From: an uncultured Sphingomonadales bacterium
Lineage (GTDB): Bacteria; Pseudomonadota; Alphaproteobacteria; Sphingomonadales; Rhodothalassiaceae
Direction of reading: 5' to 3'
Length of the DNA stretch: 64,000 nt
Assembly (NCBI GenBank): GCA_947499155.1
Contig: CANMND010000002.1
Coordinates: 530,034 to 594,033, forward strand
The position numbers were made by a program, and so were the translations under genes. Below, piece by piece: positions 8,221-17,905 of this stretch. How positions within the stretch are numbered: position 1 is the first letter of the stretch; the number at the start of each line of letters is the position of its first letter. Below the pieces are notes generated by a model. That model saw only the letters and a program-made list of their open reading frames with translations. It was not told the DNA's origin and did not search any database.

Positions 8221-10296
8221 CTATTTCATGCCCGATTGTGGCCAAGTGTTACTGTCTTCCCTGCCAGCCCTAACCTGATCCAATGGACGCACAGGATATG
8301 ACAGAAGAAGCGTTTTTTCTCTTGAGGTCAGACTGCTTGCACCTAACCGTTCGAGCTTTTCATAAATAAGGGATACTTCAGTTACGAGACGGGGATCCGG
8401 CGCCGATTCAGGCAAGAGGGCCGCATGAAGGGCGCTGGCAAAAGGGTCTTCGATCAAGCGATGCAGGCCTTCATCTGGATCAAAGTCTTTTGTCTGATCC
8501 AGTTCTTCTTGCAGGTATAAAAGCTCGCCTGAAGCAGCCACTTCTTCCGGCGTTACGAATAACCCCCTGCACCGCGCACCGACGCCCCATGAAACCTTGC
8601 TGGTCACATGCGTCAGAAACGGTGACAACACAAGGCCTAGCAAAACTGGCAACATCCACCAGAAAAAGGATGCTGTCGCGTAAAGTGCCAATGCTCCCCA
8701 GCCAAGACCAATCAGAATATGGACTTTATGAACAGCAAATGCCGATGAAAGAGGCACCACCTTGTCGCCACGCACTTGCGCTTCCCAACCAACTGCTCTC
8801 CCCATAAGGATGGAAACGACAAATTGGGTATGCAAAAGCATCATCTGGGGAGCCAGCAGCGCTGAAAACACAAGTTCCCCAACCAACGCCCCCAAAAGCC
8901 CAGGAAGACCACCGTAGATTTTCGCACGCCGGAACATGACAACCATAAGCGAGAATATCTTTGGTACAGCAAGCATTCCAAGAGTAACGGCGAGCAAAGT
9001 CAAAAGCTCAGCTTGCCTGTCAACCGGCCAGGTCGGGAACAAGGCTGCTCCTTCAGAAAAGAACGACGTACCCGCCCTGGTCGTTTCTATGGCCGTTGCA
9101 GTTGATGCCAATAAAAGTAACAGCCAGAATGGCGAGGATAAAAAGCTCATGACACCCATAAACAAGTGAAGGCGACTCAAGGGCTTTAGCCCGCGGGCAA
9201 ACAGGATGCGCGCATGTTGCAGATTACCCTGACACCAGCGGCGGTCACGGATTGCATAATCAATCACATTGGGCGGCAGCTCTTCCCAGCTTCCCTCAAT
9301 GTCGGGTGCCATCCATACAGTCCAGCCACCCCGACGCATCAGGGCCGCCTCGACAAAGTCATGGCTGAGAATGGGTCCACCCAGTGGCGGTTTGCCCGAC
9401 AGGACCGGAAGCCCGCAGCATTCCAGAAACGCTTTAGTACGGATAATCGCGTTGTGCCCCCAGTAATTACCGCTTCCCAACTGCCAGAAGGCCAGTCCTC
9501 TGGCCATCGCCGGCCCATGAACCCGCGATATAAACTGCAGGATACGGGCAAAAAGTGTCTCACGTCCAAAAGGTGACGGCGGGCTTTGAATGATGCCAGC
9601 GTCTGGTGTCATTTCCATATGTTTGGCAAGACGCACAATAGCCTCACCGGCCATCACACTGTCTGCATCAAACACCAGCATAAAGTCATAAGCCCCGCCC
9701 CACTTCTCGCAGAAATCCTTGAGGTTTCCCGACTTTCTTTCAACATTATTCTCACGGCGTCGATAGAAAATGCGTCCTACTGCATCCAGGTCTTCACAGG
9801 TTTCGGCCCATAACAGCTCTTCTGCAATCCAGATGTCGGGATCGCGCGTATCCGACAAGACAAAAAAGTCAAAATATTCAAGTTTTCCTGTCTCTGAGAG
9901 AGAACGCCATGTTGCCTTCAAACCGGCAAAGACCCTGGAAGGATCTTCATTATAAACCGGAATAACGATAACCGTCCGACTGGAGAGGGTAATATCGCGT
10001 GCTTTTGGCCAGTGTGGAAAAGGCCGGAGTTTAACGGGATCGAGCCGCAAAAGGCGTAGGACCACACCCACAAGGCCGGTCATGAAGGACAAAGTTATCC
10101 AACTGAAATTAATCCCGAAAATCGCCAGAAGAATGATCTCAAGAGTCGTCAGTCCATCGCCGGAAAGAGCATAAGACAATGCCCAGACGCCAAGGGCGGA
10201 CACAATGACGACCGATGCAAAAAACAGACTGCGCCTGATGATTGCGGACTTGTTGTTAAACCGAAAGTCCTCGTCATGTATCTTTCTCAATACCAT
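8221..10296 (-). CDS. opgH: Glucans biosynthesis glucosyltransferase OpgH/MdoH
   Basis: Inner-membrane family 2 glycosyltransferase that polymerises glucose into osmoregulated periplasmic glucan. Two N-terminal membrane helices precede the catalytic domain, which holds the DAD motif (Asp210-Ala-Asp212 in LVFDADS) and the acceptor/processivity motif RDRRWCQGN. Several membrane helices follow (about residues 380-570). At 691 residues it is shorter than the E. coli protein (about 850), mostly at the N-terminus, as is common outside Enterobacteria. It starts two bases after opgG stops. Confidence 0.92.
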   Translation of the reverse strand: MVLRKIHDEDFRFNNKSAIIRRSLFFASVVIVSALGVWALSYALSGDGLTTLEIILLAIFGINFSWITLSFMTGLVGVVLRLLRLDPVKLRPFPHWPKARDITLSSRTVIVIPVYNEDPSRVFAGLKATWRSLSETGKLEYFDFFVLSDTRDPDIWIAEELLWAETCEDLDAVGRIFYRRRENNVERKSGNLKDFCEKWGGAYDFMLVFDADSVMAGEAIVRLAKHMEMTPDAGIIQSPPSPFGRETLFARILQFISRVHGPAMARGLAFWQLGSGNYWGHNAIIRTKAFLECCGLPVLSGKPPLGGPILSHDFVEAALMRRGGWTVWMAPDIEGSWEELPPNVIDYAIRDRRWCQGNLQHARILFARGLKPLSRLHLFMGVMSFLSSPFWLLLLLASTATAIETTRAGTSFFSEGAALFPTWPVDRQAELLTLLAVTLGMLAVPKIFSLMVVMFRRAKIYGGLPGLLGALVGELVFSALLAPQMMLLHTQFVVSILMGRAVGWEAQVRGDKVVPLSSAFAVHKVHILIGLGWGALALYATASFFWWMLPVLLGLVLSPFLTHVTSKVSWGVGARCRGLFVTPEEVAASGELLYLQEELDQTKDFDPDEGLHRLIEDPFASALHAALLPESAPDPRLVTEVSLIYEKLERLGASSLTSREKTLLLSYPVRPLDQVRAGREDSNTWPQSGMK

Positions 10297-10298
10297 GG

Positions 10299-11948
10299 TC
10301 AGGACGTTCCACTTTGCGTAAATGTCCAGACTTCTGAGACGGGCTTGCCTTCCAATCTCAAAAACAGCCTGATATCCATCGGATTTACTCCCGATGGCAT
10401 GGCATCAAATATGACCCGAACGGCTTTGGTTTCTGGATTATTCTGAAGCGCCACCAATGTGACACTGCCGTTATCAGCGCTCAGCTCCGCCTTGATATTA
10501 TTTATGAACTGCGAAGCATATTCTATTGTTTCACCAGTAAATTCCACGATATGCCGCCGCATTCCAGATGGTGCGTTGTCTTTGGTCCCCGGCACATGGG
10601 CCCTGGTATTGAGACTGAGACTTGCCCTACCCAGGCGGTGAGGAGAAATGCCGGGATCAAGTGCTGACAAGCGATAGGAAAAATCCCGTCTTTCGCCAAC
10701 TTCCATGGCTTTTTCCGACACCCAGAAAGCGACGATATTGTCGTTGGTCTCATCGGGACTTGGTATTTCCACCAGTTCCACATGTCCCTTGCCCCAGTTA
10801 CCCTTGGGTTCTACCCAGTAGCTTGGACGACGGTCATAATGGGCTTCCAAATCGCGATAATGATTAAAGTCCGCGTCACGCTGAAACAGGCCAAAGCCCC
10901 GCGGGTTTTCATCTCCATAGGCATTGATACCCAGCCTGCGCGGGTTAGTCAGCGGACGCCACAACCATTCACCAGCACCATTGTTAATTAAAAGGCCATC
11001 GCTATCATGAACCTCGGGCCGGTAGTCGTCAAAACGGTTGCCACGATTTTCTCCATACAAAAACATGCTGGTCAAAGGCGCAATGCCGGTCTTTTTGGCA
11101 GCACTTCGCGCAAACAGGCGTACTTCCACATCGATATAACTTGCGTCTCCAGGATTAAGGTCAAAGCGATAAGCCCCTGTCACACTAGGGCTTTCAAGAA
11201 GTGCATAGATCCGGATGGGATTGTTTTCCGACTGCCCTTCCTCAATCCAAAAAGCTGAAAAGCGAGGAAACTCCTCACCCTTAGTGCTGGCTGTATCAAG
11301 TGCCAGGCCACGCGCGGACAGGCCATATTGCTGTCCACTGCCAAGAAAGCGGAAATAACTGGCACCCTGAAAGGCCAAAACCTCGTCAAATATCCCTGCC
11401 TTATTGAGCGGATAATGAAGTCGAAAACCGGAAAACGCTGAAAAAATCCCCGCGTCTGCTTTTGCAGGCGTGCGATCTATAAGATCACCATATTCAAACA
11501 GGTCCGGATCAAAGGCGACATCCTTGACAAGCCCATTGATTAAAAGCGCGACCCTGACTGGTTCCTTAAACAGAAAACCGGGATGGAAAAGCTGAAGTCG
11601 GACTTTTTCAGACAAATGGATTGCCTTGTCAGCCTTAAAACGGATCCGTCGGTAAGCGTCATAATCCAGATCTGCCATCCATTGCGGCAAAGAATTCGCC
11701 TTGCTTTGAAATGGCTTTAATGCAAGTTCGGCTGCATGACTGGTAAGGCTGTCAAAGCTGAAAACTTTGCCATTGGCCACACCTTCCTCAACTGCCGGCT
11801 CAAGGACAGGATCCGGCCCGGCTGGCTGTTCAGCCGCTGGTGTCTGTTGCGCGTTGGCATATGCCGAATGAGTTGTCATGAGGCAGGCCACGGAAAAAAA
11901 CGCCGCGATTTTTAGCCACTGCCATCTGTTCCTATTTATTCTGACCAT
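10299..11948 (-). CDS. opgG: Periplasmic glucan biosynthesis protein OpgG/MdoG
   Basis: Periplasmic protein needed to make or branch osmoregulated periplasmic glucan together with OpgH. The N-terminus is a signal peptide ending at about HSAYANA. The body carries the family features FDSLTSHAAELALKPF, the YDAYRRIRFK segment, and the region around YWVEPKGNWGKGHVELVEIP. The ATG at 11948 gives a normal-length signal peptide and has AGGAG upstream, although 13 bases away. An ATG at 11990 adds 14 residues and has GAAGAG at seven bases, so the start is uncertain. It is cotranscribed with opgH and divergent from cvpA. Confidence 0.9.
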   Translation of the reverse strand: MVRINRNRWQWLKIAAFFSVACLMTTHSAYANAQQTPAAEQPAGPDPVLEPAVEEGVANGKVFSFDSLTSHAAELALKPFQSKANSLPQWMADLDYDAYRRIRFKADKAIHLSEKVRLQLFHPGFLFKEPVRVALLINGLVKDVAFDPDLFEYGDLIDRTPAKADAGIFSAFSGFRLHYPLNKAGIFDEVLAFQGASYFRFLGSGQQYGLSARGLALDTASTKGEEFPRFSAFWIEEGQSENNPIRIYALLESPSVTGAYRFDLNPGDASYIDVEVRLFARSAAKKTGIAPLTSMFLYGENRGNRFDDYRPEVHDSDGLLINNGAGEWLWRPLTNPRRLGINAYGDENPRGFGLFQRDADFNHYRDLEAHYDRRPSYWVEPKGNWGKGHVELVEIPSPDETNDNIVAFWVSEKAMEVGERRDFSYRLSALDPGISPHRLGRASLSLNTRAHVPGTKDNAPSGMRRHIVEFTGETIEYASQFINNIKAELSADNGSVTLVALQNNPETKAVRVIFDAMPSGVNPMDIRLFLRLEGKPVSEVWTFTQSGTS

Positions 11949-12126
11949 AAACTTGTGTCTGCTCCTGGCCTCGCCATATATCAAACCCATAACCAGTCTC
12001 TTCGCCTATAGAAGTGTTACGGCATTTTTACGGCGACGCGGTTTGTGCGCCATTGAGCAGACACTTGATGGAAGACAGTATTTCAGGGCACACTCTGCGA
12101 AATTCCTCCAGTCTGACAGAGGCACC

Positions 12127-12804
12127 ATGACCGACGCCCTCACCGCTTTTGATATTATCGTGCTCCTTTTTGTCACGATTACGGTGATTTATGCTCTGAT
12201 GAAGGGTTTGACCACCATGCTTTTGACCGTACTTGCATGGGTGGGGGCCATTATAGTCACATTATACGCCATGCCTTACGCCACCGATTTTGCGCAAAGC
12301 TTTATCCAGCCGACAACGCTTGCAAACGTTATTGCTCTACCTGTTTTGTTCATCGGCAGTCTGATTATTTTGAAGCTGATCGCATCTGCCATCGGGTCAC
12401 GGGTTCGAACCGGCCCGGTTGGTGCACTCGACCGTTCACTGGGTGCAGCCCTTGGGCTTTTTCTTGGGGCGGTCCTCGTCTCTACTGCTTATTTATTTTT
12501 CTCAGGCATAGTGAGTGAAAAGCGCCAGCCCGACTGGATACAGGAAGCCCGGCTAAAACCCCTGGTCTCATATGGCGCGGCCATGGTTGCCAAAACCGGC
12601 CCTGATCTGTTTTCCCGAGTGGAAAAGACCGATGAAGGACAGGACCTTATCAATCAGGTTCGCGGCACGTACAACGAAGGTAAAACCAAAGTTCGCTCTG
12701 CCGCCGAGACAGCTTATGAAGAACAGGTGCGACGCCAGCTTGATGAAAAGCTGGAAGATCTGATGAAGTCCCAGAAAGACAAAAAAGAGCCCTCTTCTGA
12801 ATAG
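12127..12804 (+). CDS. cvpA: CvpA family membrane protein
   Basis: Small inner-membrane protein of the CvpA family (colicin V production in E. coli; its wider role is linked to envelope stress). Four hydrophobic segments lie in residues 1-125, from FDIIVLLFVTITVIYALMKG to the stretch near FLGAVLVSTAYLFFSG, followed by a charged C-terminal tail rich in Lys and Glu. The frame is open much further upstream, but the ATG at 12127 gives the family N-terminus and has GAGG just before it. It lies directly upstream of purF, the same order as in E. coli. Confidence 0.85.
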   Translation: MTDALTAFDIIVLLFVTITVIYALMKGLTTMLLTVLAWVGAIIVTLYAMPYATDFAQSFIQPTTLANVIALPVLFIGSLIILKLIASAIGSRVRTGPVGALDRSLGAALGLFLGAVLVSTAYLFFSGIVSEKRQPDWIQEARLKPLVSYGAAMVAKTGPDLFSRVEKTDEGQDLINQVRGTYNEGKTKVRSAAETAYEEQVRRQLDEKLEDLMKSQKDKKEPSSE

Positions 12805-12926
12805 AGGGGCGGCATAAAGGCGCACATGATAAAGAAATATCCTGAAAACGGCTTTTCATCAGCGGCCCCAGTGCGTATATGAAAGCCTCATTGGCAGCCT
12901 CTGAACCATAAGGGCCGCATAAAGGC

Positions 12927-14405
12927 ATGAGCCACGATCATCCGGACTTAATAACCACCCACCCCTTTGACGATGACAAATTGAAGGAGGAATGTGGCGT
13001 TTTTGGTATTTACGGCACCCCAGACGCAGCCGCGCATACGGTTCTGGGCCTTCACGCCTTGCAACATCGCGGCCAGGAAGCAGGTGGCATTACCAGCTTC
13101 AACGGCGAGACCTTTCATACCCAACGACAATTGGGCCTGGTCTCTGACAATTTTACCAACCAGGCTGTTATCGACCAATTGGAAGGCTTTGCCGCAATCG
13201 GCCATGTACGCTACTCCACGACGGGAGAAAGCAGCATGCGTAATGTGCAACCACTCTTTGCCGATCTGGCAAGCGGTGGTTTTGCCGCTTCTCATAATGG
13301 CAATATCACCAATGCCTGGCACCTGCGCCGCCATCTGGTCCGGCATGGCTCACTCTTCCAGTCCACATCAGACACTGAAGTCATCCTTCATCTGGTAGCC
13401 ACATCCACCTACCGCCCGCTGCTCGACAAAGTGATTGATGCCCTACGCAAGATCGAAGGGGCCTACTCCCTTGCCATTCTTACCCCTGAAGGGCTGATCG
13501 GTGTCCGTGACCCATTGGGCGTGCGGCCATTGGTGCTGGGGATGCTGGGGGATGCCTATATCCTCAGTTCTGAGACCTGCGCCCTTGATATCATCGGCGC
13601 ACGCTATGTCCGCGATATCGAGCCTGGCGAAATCGTCATAATCAATGACAAGGGCCTGCGTTCGCTCTCACCCTTTGTTGAGCTTAATCCCCGTCCCTGC
13701 ATCTTCGAGCATGTCTATTTCGCACGTCCCGACAGCCTTGTTGATGGCATGTCGGTTTATGATGTGCGCAAAAGAATCGGCGCAGAACTTGCTCGCGAAG
13801 CGCCACAGGACGCAGATGTGGTGATCCCTGTCCCTGATAGTGGTGTACCGGCAGCAATTGGCTATGCCGCAGAATCCGGCATTCCGTTTGAGCTGGGCAT
13901 TGTCCGCAATCATTATGTCGGTCGCACTTTTATCGAACCGTCAGACCAGATCCGTCACCTGGGAGTCCGGCTGAAACACAATGCCAACCGCTGGCAGATT
14001 GAAGGCAAGCGGATCATTCTTGTTGATGACTCCATTGTGCGCGGAACTACATCCCTTAAAATCGTTGATATGCTGCGTCAGGCAGGTGCCAAAGAAGTCC
14101 ACATGCGCATCGCCAGCCCGCCAACACGCCATAGCTGTTTTTATGGAGTGGACACGCCTGAGCGCTCAAAGCTTCTGGCCGCACGCATGGACGTGGACGC
14201 CATGTCAAAGCATATCCACACAGATACATTGGCCTTCATCTCTATTGATGGTCTCTATCGCGCCTGCATGCAAACAGAAGGGCGCATTAATGACCGTCCG
14301 CAATTTTGTGACGCCTGTTTTACCGGCGATTATCCAACACACCTGACCGATCAGGAAGAAGACAACAGCGACCAGTATACGCTTCTGCAATCCATGGGAA
14401 ACTGA
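12927..14405 (+). CDS. purF: Amidophosphoribosyltransferase
   Basis: First committed enzyme of purine synthesis: PRPP plus glutamine gives 5-phosphoribosylamine. The N-terminal glutaminase domain follows a 22-residue propeptide, and Cys23 in EECGVFG becomes the N-terminal nucleophile after cleavage. LHALQHRGQEAGGI is typical of the class. The C-terminal phosphoribosyltransferase domain carries the PRPP loop ILVDDSIVRGTT. The cysteines near the C-terminus (CDACFTGDYP) and in RHSCFYGVD are as in the Fe-S-type enzymes. The SDR gene starts one base after its stop. Confidence 0.95.
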   Translation: MSHDHPDLITTHPFDDDKLKEECGVFGIYGTPDAAAHTVLGLHALQHRGQEAGGITSFNGETFHTQRQLGLVSDNFTNQAVIDQLEGFAAIGHVRYSTTGESSMRNVQPLFADLASGGFAASHNGNITNAWHLRRHLVRHGSLFQSTSDTEVILHLVATSTYRPLLDKVIDALRKIEGAYSLAILTPEGLIGVRDPLGVRPLVLGMLGDAYILSSETCALDIIGARYVRDIEPGEIVIINDKGLRSLSPFVELNPRPCIFEHVYFARPDSLVDGMSVYDVRKRIGAELAREAPQDADVVIPVPDSGVPAAIGYAAESGIPFELGIVRNHYVGRTFIEPSDQIRHLGVRLKHNANRWQIEGKRIILVDDSIVRGTTSLKIVDMLRQAGAKEVHMRIASPPTRHSCFYGVDTPERSKLLAARMDVDAMSKHIHTDTLAFISIDGLYRACMQTEGRINDRPQFCDACFTGDYPTHLTDQEEDNSDQYTLLQSMGN

Positions 14406-14406
14406 T

Positions 14407-15138
14407 ATGGGACGCCTGAAAGATCGCATCGCCGTCGTAACCGGCGCATCGCGCGGCATTGGTTATGCCGTCGCCAAGGCGCTTGCCAAAGAAGGCGCGC
14501 ATATAATCGCCATCGCCCGTCCACGCAGCAAGGCCGCTCTGGAAGAGCTGGACGATGATATCCGCGCCCTGGGTGGAAGTGCAACGCTCACACCGCTTGA
14601 CCTTACTGACTATGTAGGTATCGACCGTTTGGGTGCTGCCATTTACGAACGCTGGGGACGGCTTGATATTCTCGTTGCCAATGCGGGGCTTCTTGGTTCC
14701 CTCTCACCTATGGGTCACCTTGATCCCAAGGAATGGGACAGGGTTATGGCTGTCAATGTAACCGCTAACTGGCGGCTCATTCGCTCTCTGGAATCGCTAT
14801 TGCGCCAGTCAGATGCGGGACGTGCCCTGTTTGTCACTTCTGGCGCTGCTCACAAGGCCGTTCCCTATTGGGGGCTATATGCCACAAGCAAGGCGGCGAT
14901 GGAAAAGATGGTCGAAATTTATGCTGCGGAATGTGCAAAAACACCAGTCAGGGTCAATATGATCAATCCCGGTCCTATTCGCACCGGTATGCGCGCCAAG
15001 GCATTTCCCGGTGAGGACCCTGAAACTCTCGCCACACCTGCCGATATTGCCCCCATGTTCGTTGAAATGGTGACGCCTGAATATCAAAAGAACGGCCACA
15101 TTGCACATTTCAGGGACTGGAAGAATACGCACGACTGA
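14407..15138 (+). CDS. Short-chain dehydrogenase/reductase
   Basis: NAD(P)-dependent oxidoreductase of the classical SDR fold. The cofactor loop is TGASRGIG (residues 12-19), NAG occurs in LVANAGLLG, and the catalytic Tyr158-x3-Lys162 is in LYATSKAAMEK with the serine in FVTSGAAH. A C-terminal PGPIRTGMR segment is the usual substrate-side loop. The substrate cannot be read from sequence. The gene is packed between purF (one base) and a flavoprotein gene (stop and start overlap as TGATG), so it is read in one operon with both. Confidence 0.9.
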   Translation: MGRLKDRIAVVTGASRGIGYAVAKALAKEGAHIIAIARPRSKAALEELDDDIRALGGSATLTPLDLTDYVGIDRLGAAIYERWGRLDILVANAGLLGSLSPMGHLDPKEWDRVMAVNVTANWRLIRSLESLLRQSDAGRALFVTSGAAHKAVPYWGLYATSKAAMEKMVEIYAAECAKTPVRVNMINPGPIRTGMRAKAFPGEDPETLATPADIAPMFVEMVTPEYQKNGHIAHFRDWKNTHD

Positions 15139-16340
15139 TGGCGCAAAGTCAGCCATTTTCCTTAGATAATCATGATGTCGTCATCATTGGAGCCGGCGCG
15201 GCAGGCCTGATGTGCGCAATTGAGGCCGGACGGCGCGGACGCCGCGTCCTGATTCTTGACCACGCGCAAAAACCAGCAGAAAAAATACGAATCTCAGGTG
15301 GCGGACGCTGTAACTTTACCAATATCCACACGCACCCGGAGGCCTTTCTCTCTCAGAACCCGCGCTTTTGCATTTCAGCGCTCAAGCGCTTTACGCCCGC
15401 ACAATTCATTGAACGTGTCGAACGACACAAAATCGGCTGGCATGAAAAGACGCTGGGGCAGCTTTTTTGCGATGACAGCTCAAGCCGTATCATTTCCATG
15501 CTGCTTGATGACTGCAAGGCTGCCGGCGTCACTCTACGCCTGGCTACGCCGGTGAAAAGCATAGAAAAATCCGCAGATGGCTTCAGGCTTGCCACGCATA
15601 ACTCCACAATACACACAGCACAGCTCGTGATCGCAACCGGTGGCAAGTCGATCCCCAAAATGGGCGCAACCGCATTTGGTTATGAGATAGCGGAACAGTT
15701 TGGCCACACTATCATCCCCACACGCGCAGGCCTGGTTCCCTTTACTTTTGATGACAAGATGCGCGCTGAAATGAAAACCCTTGCGGGGATTTCCGTAGAC
15801 GCCCGCCTCACCTGCAAGAAGACGGAATTTTCCGAAGGTCTGCTATTCACTCATCGCGGGCTGTCTGGCCCATCAATCCTGCAGATTTCTTCTTACTGGC
15901 GTGAAGGTACAGCCCTTAGGGTAAATCTTCTGCCCCATGTGGATACAGTGACGGCCCTAAAGGACATGAAAAATAAGCATGGCCGTGTGACATTGGCCAA
16001 CTGCCTGGCGGAATGGCTACCCAAACGCCTTGCCATGCAGATTACCGCCCGCTTTGGGTCTGACCGCAAATTGGCGGATATCAGCAAGGATGATATGACA
16101 GCTTTGGCAGCCGCCATTAATGATTGGACTGTGATACCCCAGGGGACAGAAGGCTACCGCACCGCTGAAGTCACACTTGGCGGCGTGGATACAGATGGTC
16201 TCTCATCCCAAACCATGGAATCAAAGCACTGCCCCGGTCTTTATTTCATTGGGGAAGTGGTGGATGTAACCGGGCATCTGGGTGGCTATAATTTTCAGTG
16301 GGCCTGGGCATCCGGCCATGCAGCAGGACATGCTGTCTAA
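15138..16340 (+). CDS. HI0933-type NAD(P)/FAD-dependent oxidoreductase
   Basis: Flavoprotein of the HI0933/YhiN family, whose physiological substrate is not settled. The N-terminus has the Rossmann fingerprint VVIIGAGAAGLMCAIEAGRR and then the family motif EKIRISGGGRCNFTN. The C-terminus ends with the second FAD-contact motif LYFIGEVVDVTGHLGGYN and WAWASGHAAG. At 400 residues it has the family length. Its ATG overlaps the stop of the SDR gene. It converges on the ferredoxin gene with nine bases between the stops, and no terminator hairpin is visible there. Confidence 0.9.
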   Translation: MAQSQPFSLDNHDVVIIGAGAAGLMCAIEAGRRGRRVLILDHAQKPAEKIRISGGGRCNFTNIHTHPEAFLSQNPRFCISALKRFTPAQFIERVERHKIGWHEKTLGQLFCDDSSSRIISMLLDDCKAAGVTLRLATPVKSIEKSADGFRLATHNSTIHTAQLVIATGGKSIPKMGATAFGYEIAEQFGHTIIPTRAGLVPFTFDDKMRAEMKTLAGISVDARLTCKKTEFSEGLLFTHRGLSGPSILQISSYWREGTALRVNLLPHVDTVTALKDMKNKHGRVTLANCLAEWLPKRLAMQITARFGSDRKLADISKDDMTALAAAINDWTVIPQGTEGYRTAEVTLGGVDTDGLSSQTMESKHCPGLYFIGEVVDVTGHLGGYNFQWAWASGHAAGHAV

Positions 16341-16349
16341 GAGACCTCT

Positions 16350-16685
16350 TCAGCCACGCATATCAGCGGTTTCAGATGGCAGATAGACCGTTAAGCCTTC
16401 CATGTCATTCGTCACCACAATCTGACAACCAAGTCGCGACGTTGAAGTAACTCCTGAAGCCAAATCAAGCAGGATATCTTCATCCTCACTCATCTCCGGT
16501 GAGAGGCGATCAAAATCCTCGTCAGAAAAAATCATGTGACAAGTGGAGCAGGCCAGATTGCCGCCACAGGCCCCTTCAACGTCAATACCTTCATATTGCG
16601 CCAGCTTCATCAAGTTCATCCCCAATGGCGCATCAATAGTACGCTGCGCCGTACGATCCGGGGATACAAAAGTAATTTTAACCAT
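16350..16685 (-). CDS. Adrenodoxin-type 2Fe-2S ferredoxin
   Basis: Small electron carrier of the vertebrate/adrenodoxin (Isc Fdx) type. The four cluster cysteines are Cys40, Cys46, Cys49 and Cys87, a CX5CX2CX37C spacing typical of this class, in EGACGGNLACSTC and SRLGCQI. It is the last gene of a minus-strand group with two cysteine desulfurases and starts 17 bases after the nearer one, so it probably supplies electrons for Fe-S cluster assembly. A role with a monooxygenase or hydroxylase cannot be excluded from sequence alone. Confidence 0.92.
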   Translation of the reverse strand: MVKITFVSPDRTAQRTIDAPLGMNLMKLAQYEGIDVEGACGGNLACSTCHMIFSDEDFDRLSPEMSEDEDILLDLASGVTSTSRLGCQIVVTNDMEGLTVYLPSETADMRG

Positions 16686-16702
16686 CTGTCTCCAAAGCGA
16701 GC

Positions 16703-17878
16703 CTATTCGGCTGCGTCCTGCGTTACGCCACCCAATTCAGACACCACTCTGCAGACCGTCTCGGCGGCAAAGTCCATCTCCTCAGCGGTGGTAAAGCGCC
16801 CGATTCCAAAGCGCAAGGACGCTGACGCCAGTGAGCGTGGGCGGCCAATGGCTTCCAAGACATATGAAGGGCCAGTGGAAGCCGATGAACAAGCTGAACC
16901 CGATGATACGGCCAGGTCACGCACGCCACTCATCAGCAGATCACCGGAAAGGCCGGGAAAACTGATATTAAGGTTCCCCCACCAGCGGGCATCCAGATCA
17001 CCATTGATCAAAATTCCAGGATGGCTTGCCCGGATTTTGGCAAGAAAGCCCTGCATCAAACCTTTGATCCGGCTTTCTTCCTGTCCCATATCAAGGGATG
17101 CCAACCGGGCCGCTTCGCCAAGACCCACACACAAGGCAGGAGCCAGAGTCCCTGCCCTTACGCCATTTTCCTGTCCACCCCCTGACATTTGCGGCACGAA
17201 CCGGACACGGGGACGACTGCGGCGAATATAAATCGCACCAACCCCTTTTGGTCCATATATCTTGTGGCCGGAAATACTCAGGATGTCGATTTTCATCCGC
17301 TCCACATCAAGCGGTATTTTACCAAAGGCCTGGGCGGCATCACAGTGAAAATAGATACCCCGCTCCCGACAAAGGGCACCAATTTTCGCCAAGGGCTGCA
17401 CAACCCCGATTTCATTATGGACAGCCATCACCGAGACAAGCGCTGTCTCATCGCTTAGACTGTCTGCCAAATCATCCAGATCGATCAGCCCATTCGCCCC
17501 CACAGGCAGCCAGGTAACGCGTGCACCAAAACGCTCCATGACCTTGGCTGATTCCACCACACATTTATGCTCGGTGACCGGGATCACCATATGCGGTTTT
17601 TGCTTTATGAGCGCTTCCATCACGCCCTTGATCGCGAGATTGTTCGACTCCGTTGCGCCGGATGTGAAAAACAGCGCTTTAGGGTCTGCATTGATCAGTG
17701 ATGCAATTGTGCCTCTAGCCTGGTCAATTGCTGCTTCTGCTTCCCAGCCAAAGCGGTGAGTACTGGAATGGGGATTGCCAAAGCGCGGACCCAGCCACGG
17801 TGTCATGGCGTCCAGAACCTGTGGGTCCATCGGTGTCGTCGCCTGATAATCGAGATAAACCGGTGTTTTCACACCCAT
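16703..17878 (-). CDS. Cysteine desulfurase, IscS-like
   Basis: PLP enzyme that takes sulfur from cysteine for Fe-S clusters and tRNA thiolation. The PLP lysine is Lys206 in SGHKIYGPKG and the persulfide cysteine is Cys330 in SSGSACSSAS, nearly the positions found in E. coli IscS (206 and 328). The N-terminus VYLDYQATTPMDP is also IscS-like. The ATG at 17878 is chosen because AGGAG sits seven bases before it; the frame runs back to a TTG at 17899 without a ribosome site. The second desulfurase gene ends 27 bases upstream of this start. Confidence 0.92.
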   Translation of the reverse strand: MGVKTPVYLDYQATTPMDPQVLDAMTPWLGPRFGNPHSSTHRFGWEAEAAIDQARGTIASLINADPKALFFTSGATESNNLAIKGVMEALIKQKPHMVIPVTEHKCVVESAKVMERFGARVTWLPVGANGLIDLDDLADSLSDETALVSVMAVHNEIGVVQPLAKIGALCRERGIYFHCDAAQAFGKIPLDVERMKIDILSISGHKIYGPKGVGAIYIRRSRPRVRFVPQMSGGGQENGVRAGTLAPALCVGLGEAARLASLDMGQEESRIKGLMQGFLAKIRASHPGILINGDLDARWWGNLNISFPGLSGDLLMSGVRDLAVSSGSACSSASTGPSYVLEAIGRPRSLASASLRFGIGRFTTAEEMDFAAETVCRVVSELGGVTQDAAE

Positions 17879-17905
17879 TCCAACACTCCTGCCGTTCAAT
17901 AGAAT